From Syngnathus acus (taxonomy: Eukaryota; Chordata; Actinopteri; Syngnathiformes; Syngnathidae), in the NCBI RefSeq assembly GCF_901709675.1, contig NC_051095.1, forward strand, positions 6,785,956 to 6,849,955: 64,000 nt of DNA, written 5' to 3'. The notes beneath the pieces are model-generated. The model was not told the DNA's origin. It searched no databases and saw nothing but the letters and a program-made list of their open reading frames with translations. Below, in pieces: positions 52,486-64,000 of the stretch (the first letter of the stretch is position 1; each line of letters opens with the position of its first letter). A program made the position numbers and the translations under genes.

Positions 52486-55400
52486 TCAGTCCTTTCTGAC
52501 CTTCCTGTTCCTGGGAGATCTCCGCAGAACGTCATCCTCCAACTTCTGGCACAGAGGAAAAGCATGATGTTAAAGTCATAACAAAATCATTCATACCGCT
52601 TGTCCCCACGGGGTTCCCAGGTGTGCTGGAGCCTATTCTAGCAGTCATCGGGACGCAGGGGGGAACAACCTGAGCTGGTTGTCAAAACGTTTTACTTTTT
52701 AAGACCACGCTACCATGGACCACCATGACATTTACTGAAATAGATTTTCTTAGCGGTTTTAGTAGTTCAAAGTGCAACTGGGTTGCTAAGCTACGTCAGT
52801 CAGATTTGATGACTGGCTTTAAATAGAAATACAAATAAAGGCCATGTTACAGGTTCAGTCTTTCTTGGTAAAACCAAAAGTAATTTTGCCTCATCATTTT
52901 CTCAGTTGCATTTTTGCTCAGCTCAAGGGGGAAAACAACAGAATGTGAATTAAGGATTTTAATTAAACAGATTTTTTTTTCTTTGCTGACCAGCAGGATG
53001 TCCAAATGATTCCATTGTGTTTTTGTTGTTGTTCACCTCTTCAACTGACGCCTCCTTGTCCTCCTCCTCCTTGTCCTCCTCCTCCTTGTCCTCTTCCTCC
53101 TTGTCGCCATCCACCTCCTCTTTGTCGGCGGGGCTTTCATCGTTGGCCTCTTCCTCGCCGTCACCTTTGCCATCTGCTCACGACCACACCCCGAGTCATG
53201 TCAGCACAAAGGAGAAAAGCTAAGGGTAATATTTGCTTGGTGCTCCAAGAGACCTGCGCTACTCATGTCCTCCTCTTGGGCCTCCTCTTCAGCTTCCTTC
53301 ACATCAGGCTGAGGCTCGTCCGTTTTCTTGTAGTCCGCCGCCGCCGCTGGGGCCTCGCTCTTTTTCTGCATTCGCACATTGCCATCATGAAATCATCAGG
53401 GGAGGGGGGGGGGGGAAACCCCTTCATTTTCTTAACGTGGGTATGTGTGTGTTCCTTACCTTGCCGGTGCAGCAGAAGACGAAGATGAGGACAAGCGGCA
53501 AGGCCACGGTCAGCACGTAGACGACCCAAAGCCATGGACGCTCCTCTGCCGCGTTCATCATCTGAGCCGCCAGGCCCGGCTGCCCCAAAAACATTGAAAA
53601 TCACGTTAAAGAGAGGCCAGCTCAACTCATTGGAAAAAAATTCAGCTGATGAGTCAACATTTTGGAAAAATGTTGGAAAGTTACAATGGGGTTTTTCCCC
53701 CCTCAAAAAGTTGGAAATTCATAAAGGACTTGCATTTTACAAAACAACAATAAAAAACACTTTCTCCACAGTGTGACTTTTCGCAAAAATCACATTTCTA
53801 AAAAAGAAAAAAAAGAAATAAATCCAACCACAGAAAAAAGCAACATACTGCTTGCTAATAAATTTTTATAGAGTAAAAAAGAAAGCCAAAATTTTGAACT
53901 TTCTGGAAAACAAATGTTTTCAAAAAAAAAAAAAAAAAGAAAAAAAAAAAAACCCTTGGTCAAAAATGGTTTTGAGAGAATTCGCAATTCATCTATATTT
54001 TGGATAAAAGCAGCGGATTGGGTACCTCAGCAGCACCCTCGGCTGCCTTCTTGAGGCCCCAGCCGTCGTTGGCCCAGCGTTCAGCCACGTTGCGGTCGTC
54101 GGTGACCAGGAAGTTGTCGAAGAAGATGTCGGACGTCATGGACCACAGTTCCAGGCCCACAGCGCTGAAAGCGCTCATCCGGAAGGGGTGCAGATCCTCA
54201 AAGAAGTCTGGATTGGCAATCTTGCGAGGCTTCCAAATGCCCTGTGGGACGAATGCGCAGCCACATCACAATAATGACTCCGTGGGGATTTAAGTTCCTC
54301 CAAAGAATTCCCAATGTAGCAATTCAGGACTCGGGAATAGGTGACATTAGTGGAGGTGAGATTCCTCAAGATGTCAAAAAAGGACTACATTGTCTACTTG
54401 ACATCCCTCAGATCTAACATAGCGCCCCACGGAAAAGAGATGCCCCAAAATGGTGGAAACGCACAAATTTAGTTTACGTGACGCCAACACCAACAAAGAG
54501 ACTCAGAAGTGAGACGCCACGGAAAATAACTTCTTTTGTCTAACTGAAGTTCCCCGAATCCCAACGGCAACAAAGCACTACTTTGTCTAACTGAAATTCC
54601 TGCATTGTTCTTTTGAAGTGTGATGGCAGCAAAAGTATCATTTTTGTTTTTTCTCCTCAACTCCTATGGTTCCTTGATGGCAAAATGCCACAAGATGGCG
54701 ACAAAGTACAACATTCATCTAATCTAAGAGATGCTACAGCTTCAGTTTGAAAGGTCACCTGGTAGTTCGGGTTGTCGATCATGGGCGCCTTCCACTTGCC
54801 CTTGTAGTCAGGGTTGTCAATAGTGGGGCGCTTCCAGAGGCCGCAGCCTGGCGCCGCCTCGCAGGCCGGGTTGGGGATCTGAGGCGCCTCCCACTCGCCG
54901 TCCATGTCCTCGTCCCTGATGCAGAAACACATGCTCAAACGGTGCACGTGGAAAAACGGCAGCTATTGTTAAACTTGATCGGTCGCCGCTGCAACGCACC
55001 AGTCCTCGGGCTTGACAGCATCGGGGTCTCCGATGTACTCGGGCTCGTCGTCCAGCCAGCCGTCAGGTTTGACCGCATTCTCGTCGGGAATCTGAGCTGG
55101 AGCGTCCTCGTCCCTGTGCGCATGCCAACATAAAAATGAAAACAAATTGTTTCGTCTGCAACCAAGAAGATTCTGATGCAGTAAATTTTTACTGACCAGT
55201 CTTCAGGTTTGCTGGCATCCGGGTCCTGGATCTTGGGTCTCTCGTCCCAGTCTTCGGGCTTGTGATCATCTGGGTCCTCAATCTCGGCGGGGGGGTTGAC
55301 TGGGGGGGTCATGTCCGTCAGCAAACTGCCGCTGTTCACCACCGTTTGGTCCACCAGCATCTCAAATGTGTTGTCGGGGTTTAGCACTAGAGGATGCACA

Positions 55401-57496
55401 CAAGTCAGTCAGTCGCGTGCCTGCGCTGCGTGCACGTGCCGACAACTAACCGAGGGTGTAGAGGTGCGTCTTCTTGTCAGTGTAGTATGTGCGCAGATCA
55501 GCGTCGGGCTTCTTGGCGTGTTTCTCCTCGTATTGTCCTGTCTTGGGATTCTTATGTCTGAAAATGAAGTGCAGCTTGTAGTCCTCTCCGCATTTGTCTG
55601 GTCCAAACATGATGGTATATCCAGTCTTGTCCACAAACTGGGCCTGTGCACGCACACAAATTTCAGACACAGGCAATAATATATAGATGTACATACAGAG
55701 ATAGAGAGTGGGATTCGAATGTATGCGAGTCTCCACTTTCTGTACATTAAAGCGTAAAATCAATAAAAGTTAATGACATTGACTTTTAAATTGGTTTTAG
55801 GGAAGATGAGTACTTTTGCTATTTTTCTCTCTTTCTCAAGGTCTACTTGTGACGAACACGAACTTTGAATTTTTGTCTTAGGGAAAACACATATGTTGTC
55901 TTCCTTTAGTAGGATTAATAAAATATTTTTATTTACGGTTATCGCATTTGAAAAACCACAAATGTTGTGAAAAGGAAAACGTTTGTTGGGTCAACTGCGC
56001 AAATCAAAACATTTTGAGGTTTGGACATTTGCCCTGAGAAATTCCTTACAAGCTAATTTTTAGTGAAGATCCCTGGCCTAATATGTAACATGTGAGCCAT
56101 AACGTGGTAGGTTCAAGTGCGCAGAGACTGACCAGCTCCAGTTCAGGCGTCTGAGTGAGCAACTTCACATAAGCACCGCCGCAGTCGATGCCGGCCTGGA
56201 AGTTCACCTCGTACCTAAACACACACACAACATAGTCACAATACAGAACGATGAGCAAGCATGTTCCAAGTGTGTGTGCGTGCGTGCGCTTTCTTACTGA
56301 ACAATGAGTGGCATGGTGTCAAAAGTGAATGGTCGCAGCAGCAGGGCAGAGATGGCGTGATGTTTGGCACGAGACTTGAGAACCAAACCTTTGTCGCCGG
56401 GAAGCTTGCTGTCCTTCATCTCCTCTACCTCCCACTTGCCTATACAAAATGGTCATTGTCATCATCATCAACATCAAGTGGGAGCGGGACACCCACCATC
56501 ATACTTGGCGATGTCATCATCTGTGTCTTCCTTCTTGGCACTGGACAGCACCCAGCTGAGAAGATGATTGACAGCCCGTCAGAGTCGGGATCAAAAACAT
56601 ATTTTCACGTTTTGATGAAAATGTATTTGGAGTTCCAGCATGAGAACAACACGCTTAAGAAATTGTTGTTGCATTAAGAGCAATGTCAGCAACAGACTCA
56701 TCTCAAGTCACCACTAATGCTCCCGGAATGATGAGCGATTCCAAAATTGCAACAGAGGCATATTCTATCTAGGTCCACTATATAAAAATAAAATAGTCCG
56801 GTTAACAGCTCAGTGGCCTAGTGGTAGAGTGTCCGCCCTGAGACTGGAAGGTTGTGGGTTCAAACCCCGGCCGGGTCATACCAAAGACTATAAAAATGGG
56901 ACCCATTGCCTCCCTGCTTGGCACTCAGCATTAAGGGTTGGAATTGGGGGGTTAGATCACCAACTGATTCCCGAGCGCGGCACCGCTGCTGCTCACTGCT
57001 CCCCTCTCCCCCAGGGGATGGATTAAAATCACATGGGGATGGGTTAAATGCAGAGGACAAATTTCACCACACCCAGGTGTGTGTGTGACGATCATTGGGA
57101 CTTTAACTTTTAGCTTGCCGCTTACCTGCCCAGCGTTCCACGATCAAAAGATTCGGCAAAGTAGTGTTCTCCCATTGGCTCCGGAGCTTTGTAGGTCACC
57201 TGCGCCGACGTGTCACAACATCATGACATGAACGCAACATACATCAAAAGCGACTAGCGGCCAATTGGCAATCGGCTTACTTTGGGAACGGGCGGGGTTT
57301 TGGGAGGCGCCGGGGTGTCGTGGTCGTCCTCCGGCTCGTCGTCTGCTCCCAAATCCATGTCCAGGTCTTCATCTTCAACGTCCATGTCCTCACCCAGGAG
57401 GTCCTCGTCAGGGTCATGGGCCACACATGCTGGCGCCAGGCTCAGGCAGAGAACACCCATTGCCAAAACAACGAACAACCACACCGTACGATCCAT
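52486..57496 (-). CDS. canx: Calnexin, ER membrane lectin chaperone
   Basis: Fourteen coding exons, all in phase, 623 residues (human 592): 57281-57496, 57126-57199, 56497-56555, 56298-56439, 56133-56214, 55451-55643, 55197-55386, 55000-55113, 54759-54915, 54026-54241, 53460-53579, 53254-53365, 53037-53173, 52486-52545. Calnexin holds monoglucosylated glycoproteins in the ER. There is a signal peptide (about 1-28), an acidic N-terminal segment and a globular lectin domain ([17 protein letters not shown]). The P-domain has four DPD..KPEDW-type motifs and four GxWxxPxIxNP motifs (about 275-425). The membrane helix [15 protein letters not shown]... is at 497-518, ending in CC (likely palmitoylated). 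The acidic cytosolic tail ends [11 protein letters not shown] (human RSPRNRKPRRE). An acceptor lies 3 bases before the ATG, implying an upstream untranslated exon. Confidence 0.97.
52600..52665 (-). mobile_element. Fragment of SINE/LINE tail, minus strand
   Basis: The reverse strand reads ctagaataggctccagcaca then cccgtggggacaagcggtat, a diverged copy of the tail seen at 38,495. It lies in the last canx intron. Confidence 0.6.
56801..57112 (+). mobile_element. tRNA-derived SINE, nearly complete
   Basis: A tRNA-like head has box A (tagtggtagagtg) and box B (ggttcaaaccc, about 56,857-56,867). A core follows (actgctcccctctcccccag, ttaaatgcagaggacaaatt, tcaccacacccaggtgtgtg) and a short AT-rich end (gggactttaactttt). 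The layout and wording fit a common teleost SINE family. It lies in the canx intron between the second and third coding exons, antisense to canx. The head is not a tRNA gene: it continues into the SINE body. Confidence 0.85.
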
Positions 57497-57499
57497 CGT

Positions 57500-59830
57500 C
57501 TGCACACCAGATACTGCGATGAGATCAAAGGCATTGTTGATGACGCGCGTTTTATGTTACTATGGCGCTGGATGAACGTCACGGTAACTAAGCACCCACA
57601 GGACACACAAATTACCCTTGTGACATCGCCACACTATGGGATACACATATAAGTGCACGCGCACAAAGACAAACGGACTACCACGAACACACACACAAAG
57701 TAGGACACACTAGCAAGCACACACAAAAATGCACGTTTAGCTTCACACACTCACACAAGAGACAAGATGCACGTGCATGCACAAGCACACACACCCCTAA
57801 GATGGTGGCGTTTGTGGGTCGCAGGTCACATGACGATCAAAGAATTTGTAAAAAGACGGCGGCGGTGACCTAAAATTTGCTGATTAGCCCACAGACGCTA
57901 ATCAGGTTAATGGATTAGTGAGATTGGACAAAGGAATGTAGCGTTATCTTAGCATGCCAGCCATCTGGCACACATGAGCGCCCATTTTAGTGTGTGTGTG
58001 TGTGTGTGGGGGGGGGGGGGGGCGTGGTCCACACTCCAAAGCTTTTGAGGTCTTCTCTAGTTGGCCCCCAATTAATAATATTATGGTTAGTTTAAAGATG
58101 TGTTTCTCTCTCCTAATTGACATGCAGGCCTAGTAAAAGTAATCAGAGCAGGTTCTGATTGATTTTCAATGCGCATGCATAACCTTGGGTGCAAAGCTTG
58201 TCCTCACCAAAATGGCCACTACCATATCGCTAAATTCAGCTAGAATGTACTTTCATACTGTATTCTATATTCACATCAATGGTTAGAACAGTCCATCATA
58301 GTTTCCTGTGGTTATGTGGCTAATGAAATTTTCACCTATGGCCTTAAACGTAATGTAAACGTTTGCGTCTACAAGGCCACTTGCAATGCTAGCTGCTACA
58401 TACCAAATAGCTTAACTAGACAACTGTGCCACTTAGCCAGGAATTGAAATCAGCCAAATCCTTTAAAGGATATTAAAAAACCAGATTACTTTTTTATTTT
58501 CACAATTATTCAAGTTTCCTGGCATCAATGTGCATGCTGTTCAGGCTGAACCAGATGCACCCGACAAGCTGGATACACTCGTGGACCAGCCTGATTTCCT
58601 AGCAACCACTTTACAAATTATAATCACAAACGGTGCCCATTTTATTTCCACAAATGGCCAGATTACTTTGTCTATAAAGGGAAAACATATTTGAATTTAT
58701 CACTTTTTTTGCAGCTACCTTTCTTCTGCAGCACCGCATCACCAGAATGTCTCTAGTGTCAAGCCAAAACAAATGAAGGTGGTATTTTGTTTCCCCGTGT
58801 GCGTTTGTTTCCTTGTGTTAAACGCATAACAGGAAGAGCTCTTTTCCAATTTAACTGTTTAAAAGACTAATTTCAGTTCAATGGACAGGAAAACGTCGCC
58901 TCCTAGCGGACGGAGGAGGGACTCATGTACTCATGTTAACAGTTTGAAACGTGCGTGAATCTCTTGGCAAGGCATTCGTTTAAAAAATAAGTGCACATGT
59001 CCACAAACACGTTCAACGAAAGGACATTTACAATTTTTCACATGACCAATAATACACCCACAACATTAAAAAAACAAACAAAAAAAAACGTTACAATCTT
59101 AGAAATATTTGTGGATCTAAAAAACTAAATATATTTAAGTGAATAAAATCTTAATTATAAAATATCGTAACTATGTAAATGTATCTTACATTTTGTAATG
59201 ATGCATATGATTCTGTGACTAACTTTTGTACATAACTCTTTCATGATGGACGTATAATATTGACTGTAAGGTGTGCGAGTGTATTCGTACTTGAATTACG
59301 GATTTTTAAAAAATGTATTCTTATACGGGAATTCTAGGGGCCACCTTTAAACGGAATATCCACTAAAATATTACCCGCAAAAGCATTTAGATTTATGCGG
59401 TACAAATTATTGTTTAAAATTGAACGATTGCTGCACCGGCCGGAACTAAAGCGATCACCTCCCCTTTTAGCCTAGCCTAACCTCATTGCCATTGAACTGC
59501 TGGCGCAGCTAACAAAGCTTTTCGTGGCAGCCAAGGTTGAATTCTTCATCCGAACTCGAGTGAACGTAAATAAGTTAAAGTAGCTAACCATTAATAGGTA
59601 GCTGAATAACTAGCGACACGACCGGCTAACATGCACGCTAGCATTAGCGGGCCAGCCTGGTTAACCTCACTTGGCTTCTCGACAGAACGCCCACAACTCA
59701 ACAATCTTCCACCACTCCAAAACATGCATTTAGGGGACATGTGTAAAGCATACATTGAGAAACGCTTTAAAATTGTACATGTGGCGCGAATATAGCGATT
59801 AAATGACATTTATTCGACATGTGAACTCAC
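57500..59830 (-). other. canx intron 1 (5' untranslated intron)
   Basis: Inferred intron between the untranslated first exon (ending 59,831, donor GTGAGTT) and the ATG-bearing exon (acceptor GTGTGCAG before 57,499). It contains CA-rich sequence, a (GT)n plus poly(G) tract (57,990-58,022) and no recognised gene. Confidence 0.6.
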
Positions 59831-59885
59831 CTCAACCGCCTGCTTGAGAACTGGCGTCTACAATCACGTGGGAATAATGGGAAAC
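59831..59885 (-). other. Inferred 5' untranslated first exon of canx
   Basis: A good donor (GAG|GTGAGTT) lies at 59,830/59,831 on the minus strand, downstream of a CCAAT-box cluster and next to an E-box (cacgtg, about 59,862). The start at 59,885 is approximate. Confidence 0.45.
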
Positions 59886-59987
59886 GGCAGGGAACGCCCT
59901 CACCTGTTGCTGATTGGGCAAGAGAGGGACATCCTGGCGTTTCCTGTCAACTGTCAACAGCCGATTGGTCGCTGGGTAGCTGCAACT

Positions 59988-60006
59988 CGTGGACGGCCCT
60001 GATTGG
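59988..60006 (-). promoter_or_regulatory. ER-stress response element (ERSE) upstream of canx
   Basis: The minus strand reads CCAAT-CAGGGCCGT-CCACG, an exact match to the ERSE consensus CCAAT-N9-CCACG that binds NF-Y plus ATF6 or XBP1. It lies about 100-150 bases upstream of the inferred canx first exon, in the correct orientation. Two more CCAAT boxes lie nearer the exon (attgg at 59,913 and 59,964 on the plus strand). Calnexin is a known unfolded-protein-response target in other animals. Confidence 0.8.
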
Positions 60007-61040
60007 CCGAGATGGCAATGATGCCAAGCAGCAGGTCGGATGTGTTTGTTACGTGTTTTTTTTAAATGTTTGATTAAGTTTGGGTTTTTTTTCGTGCTTG
60101 TGCTTCTGCAGGATATTAAATACCATACAAATAAAATCCGTCTAAAACGAGGGTTTGCGATTGAAGCTGATCACCTTGTGTAGTTAACAGCAAAGGTAGT
60201 CTCGCGGATTTGTTTTTCATTATTGGGGAGGTGGTATTTTTATACAACTTTATGTTCATCGGCTTATTTTCAAAAGTAATTTACAATGAATTAAAATGCA
60301 TCTATATTTGGAGGACAGTGAAGACAATAAATGAAACTTATGGTATTCAAACATATTGATGATTCTTTTAATAATTTATCCTTTTCATCAGCTACTGATA
60401 TGACAAGAAATTAGACATGACATAAAAGTAGAAACGTGTCAAGTACGGAAAAGTACCTCTCCAGTGCAGTAATTCTTCTGAAGTAACACTTTAAGTACAA
60501 AGTAGTGTATCACAAAGTACAGTAGTATTCATTCGAACCGGCTCCCTTCCAGCTATACATGTCATGTGATCATCACTCCTTGTCACATGACTGGAGCGGA
60601 AGGGTTGTTGTGATCTGATGTCATGTGGTCAGTCGCTCACTGGGAATTGCGTGTCAGTTCGTCCCTGTGTTTGTCTGTCCAGTGCGCAACCTTGTGAAGG
60701 CCAACAGGAAGTCATATGTTCCAACATTTGGACGAGGACGCTCAGAAACGGCTAGGATTTGGCCCTAGCAAAGTGATTGCGGCTACGGGCCTGAGAAGAA
60801 GACCTCCTCGAAGCGGCACCTTCGTCATCTTCATCGTCATCATCCGATGTCGGTCTTCTCCCCGCCCCCCGTCGTCACTTAAGCGTCTCAACGTTCAACA
60901 TGACCTCAGCTTTCTGTCACGTGAACATGTGACTGAGCTTTTTTTCCACCTACAATGGACAAATGCGACCAGAGGGAGGCGATGTGGCGCCATGGCGTTG
61001 GGGAACCCTGACTCGGAGTCCCTTGCCCGCTCCTTTGCCT
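60007..61040 (-). other. mgat4b 3' untranslated region and canx upstream sequence
   Basis: Follows the mgat4b stop at 61,041. A minus-strand ATTAAA near 60,364 could end mgat4b transcripts about 360 bases before the canx ERSE. A 113-codon plus-strand frame at 60,716 and a minus-strand frame at 60,895 fall here and show no family features. Confidence 0.5.
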
Positions 61041-63959
61041 TCACTCCACCTTCTTGATGAAAATCTGATGAAGACGATAGACAACACGCAAGACAAATCA
61101 TGACATTCATGCTCATCATCATCATTACAATTTGATTATGCACCCTAAGTTGCATATGAATAAAATGTGGGGGAAACAAATGTCATTTCCCTTCTTCTTG
61201 TTTCCAGGAATGAACACGTTCGCTTCCAGGAAAATCTCTGGAATTATTGCATTCAATTTGAGCTATTGTAGGAATTAACCCACTCCATTCCTGTCATTTG
61301 CGTTTAAAGAGGCCCGACCTCACTGAGGATGATCCAAACGGGAGAGTCGCTGATGATGCTGAGCCGGATAGCCTCCAAGGGTCCGAATGTGGGATCCACT
61401 TCCCCCTCTGCGATGCCTTTCTGGAACATTCCTGAGAGAAGAAGAGACGGCGAGTAAAGGATCAAAGGGATCGAGAAGCAATATGAGCAGACTAAAAGGC
61501 TTTTGGGGGATTTTTTACTACCTGTATTGATTACTGCTGGGGCAAGTGTGCTACATTTGCTACATTTGCTGCCTGGTTCCTAAGTGAGGATTTACCCGAC
61601 ATAATCCACCTCTTATTTGCCCAGCTATTAAGGCAAACCATTAATAGCAATAAACAGCACATCATCAGGAAGCACTTTACAATCAATACTTACATTGCAT
61701 ATGAAATGCATTTGCAAGTTTTTTTACTTGGCCTTTAATCACAAAAGTCTCAGAGGACGACGGTTGACTAAAATGAAAACCGGTTAAGAAGACATAAACC
61801 TCATTTTTTGGGGAGAGATGGAAGGATGAGCAGATTAACAAAAAAATGGCAATGGGTGACATTTCTCTCATGACGAGTTTTTTATTATTTGTATTAATCA
61901 AACTCAAACTACAACCATCCTGAGTGGTAACCTGGACAAGCCGACTAGTCAGTTTAGCCATGCAGCACTACTGTTTGTGAAGGCCCTCTGTAGAGTCTAT
62001 TGCTATGGCAACAGACACAGGCTGATTTTTGACTGGACTGTAGACTCCGCCTACCACTGACTTAATGTGGTATTAGTATATGCATGTGTCATTAGGAGAC
62101 CATCCATGTTGTACTCCATGCCAGTCCATTAAAGTAAATCTGACGCTTATGTGTGATTAGTGCACAGCCACTCTGGGAAGGGGCTGATGTTGATCGTGGC
62201 GGTTGAGGTTAGGGTCAGCATTCATCATAATCCACGTGCATCCTTCCCTGTGTGGGGTCGTCTTCCCGCTCAGGAAGCATGTGAGGCCTCATGGGATTAT
62301 CGTGTTTTATTGCTTTTGACACACACGCATGCCATCATCTGATTCAATAAGAGACCATTGATGGTTTTTGGTGGGTTTTGATGCTTTTTGGTGGTTTAAG
62401 GGGTCAATAGTGGGTTTGGTGTGATGCTGCTTGTGAGTGGAGGAGTCTCACGAGGATCATTTTGCAATCCATGAAACATTGGGATCAAGTTGTTGTTTGT
62501 GATGTCATATGTTAGTCAACCAAAACCACATCCTCATAAGCTAATAAATATTTGATTGGAAAACCTTTTTAGGCTACTTTTTCAATTGTGGGGACCTGGA
62601 TAGTTTCATAAAGTGCCTACGTAAAATACTTTTGTGCTGATTCATGAGTGGGAAATGAGTGAATGATTATAGAAGTGGAGACTGAGATGTTGACTGACCA
62701 ATTCGGATGAATCCGTCCTCTGTGCGATGGTATTTCTGACTTTTGTCCTTCCCATCCATCAGAGCTTCTTTGTCGGCCTGAATGTTCTAGAAAACAGCCA
62801 TCGTACGTCAATTGCTTCTCGTGAATGTCGCGAGACAAGTAGAAGGTCTCACATCGAACGGAAGAACCTCCACAGACGTGTTGACAAGTTTGTCTCCTGG
62901 ATGCTCAATGTTTCCGCTTCGGAAGAAATACCTGAAATATTTACGACATTGTAGCAAAACGTCTTGTTCCCACATGGCACAGAGAAAATATTGTTTAAAT
63001 TAGGCACTAATACAGTCAGAATTAGTATGATTTATTTTACTAATTGAAATGGTTTGTTGCCACACGGTCTGTTTTGTTGACACACTGTCAACCAATGAAA
63101 AGTGTTGAAAATAGCTTGAGAACAAATCTATGAACTCCTGGGAATTGTGGTAAAACCATTTTTCCATTTTGCTGTAAACAACCAGTGAAAACAAGTGAGA
63201 TACATTTGACCAAGACTCTTTTTTTTATTACAAATGGAGGGATGTTTTTTTAATTTACTGAAAAGTTGTGATATTAGTGAATTACGCCCACCTGACAATA
63301 AGTGTAGCATCCATGCTAATAAGCCCGTCTGGTACAATTTCACAATGTATGTTAGCATTAAGCTAGCAGACGTTGGTTGCACATGACTATAATGTGAAAA
63401 ACAAACGTTTTTTTCAACATTTTTATTGGTACGTCGTATAGGCAGAGAATCAACATCATTCCACAGCTATATAGCTTTATAAAATCGTTTACGAATTCAC
63501 ACGAGATGCTATTAAATTGATACATAAAAAATGATTGTAAATGTCCAATAAAAATGGCCATAATAATAAAATTATAGACTTTTTTAAAATAAATTCTTTG
63601 TGCATTATAACCATGTGCATCCAATATATGGTACTGTATATGTTCAAATTAGATCAACTGAAAGGACATTTTAGTGTTTGGTTAAATATCATTTGTTTAT
63701 AATTGTCTTTTGTCTTGCGTCAACTTCAACTGGAAGTAATGAATCAACAGTTTGAAACAACTGACCTCTCAATGCGCACGGGTGTGAAGAAGCGTATCCG
63801 AATGAAGTCGCCCGCCACAGGGGTGAAGGCCCAAAAGATGTCCTCGCCGAGATAGGCCTTCTCCAGGGTGAAGTGCTGGTACGTCTTGAGGCTGGTCGTG
63901 ACCTCAGCCAGTGGGTTGGCGTGACCCTTGTGGAGGCTCTGCTTCCCAAAGTCCTTGTC
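61041..63959 (-). CDS. mgat4b: N-acetylglucosaminyltransferase IV-B (last five exons; 5' part beyond right edge)
   Basis: Exons, minus strand: 63766-63959, 62853-62931, 62699-62777, 61319-61431, 61041-61064, joining in phase to 162 C-terminal residues. MGAT4B adds a beta-1,4-GlcNAc branch to the alpha-1,3 arm of N-glycans in the Golgi. The visible part is the C-terminal domain: [83 protein letters not shown] and SPVWIILSE, all close to human MGAT4B. The last exon is only 24 bases (IFIKKVE then stop; human IFLKKAD). Its upstream donor (GAG|GTCGGG) is weak. Reading through it would end VGPL at 61,304, a less conserved alternative. The glycosyltransferase domain and start are not in the window. 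Confidence 0.92.
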
Positions 63960-64000
63960 CTGAAGGCAAAAAACTCACGTTGGCATTGACGTCCACGTTG

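Noticed and set aside
56801-56880. tRNA gene with boxes A and B
   Set aside because: The tRNA-like head runs directly into a SINE body and tail; no clean cloverleaf or terminator T-run follows the head.
60716-61057. 113-codon plus-strand frame (MFQHLDEDAQKR...) as a possible new gene
   Set aside because: It overlaps the 3' untranslated region and the last 24-base exon of mgat4b on the opposite strand, resembles no family I know, and becomes low-complexity after 35 residues.
61304-61318. mgat4b ending VGPL by reading through the penultimate exon
   Set aside because: The spliced ending IFIKKVE matches the mammalian C-terminus much better. Read-through is kept only as a possible minor form.

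Overview
The window is vertebrate nuclear DNA, almost certainly from a teleost fish. Genes have many short exons with GT/AG borders, introns are rich in (CA)n, (TA)n and (GGAT)n microsatellites, and the interspersed repeats (tRNA-headed SINEs, an L2-like LINE tail, hAT-like elements) are of types common in fish. I cannot name the species. I rebuilt eight protein-coding genes by joining exons, checking reading phase at every junction and comparing with remembered mammalian orthologues.

Layout, left to right. tmed9 (last four exons, +) and b4galt7 (complete, +) occupy 263-6534. A repeat-filled stretch follows to about 25,900. Its main feature is a 4.9-kb inverted structure (10,042 to about 14,985): two head-to-head copies of a hAT-like element, each with the same tRNA-like flank, around a tandem array of 229-236-bp hairpin-bearing units. 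All remaining genes are on the minus strand: an Emx-class homeobox gene (30,330-25,936), ccdc69 (36,710-33,182), ltc4s (39,480-38,732), maml1 (49,426-40,485), canx (coding 57,496-52,486, untranslated first exon near 59,831) and the 3' part of mgat4b (from the right edge down to 61,041).

The gene set matches human 5q33-q35: CANX, MAML1 and LTC4S keep the same order and relative orientation, and TMED9 and B4GALT7 are neighbours in human too. An Emx gene inside this 5q-like block suggests the third Emx paralogue (emx3) rather than emx1 or emx2. That is inference from context. mgat4b lies upstream of canx here, instead of convergent downstream of LTC4S as I recall for human.

Several products act in the secretory pathway: TMED9 (p24 cargo receptor), B4GALT7 (proteoglycan linker galactosyltransferase), calnexin (ER lectin chaperone) and MGAT4B (Golgi N-glycan branching). 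LTC4S makes leukotriene C4, MAML1 is a Notch co-activator, CCDC69 is a coiled-coil protein and EMX is a forebrain-type homeodomain factor. The best regulatory find is a perfect ER-stress element (CCAAT-N9-CCACG) upstream of the canx first exon. No prokaryote-type system, CRISPR array or viral gene was seen.
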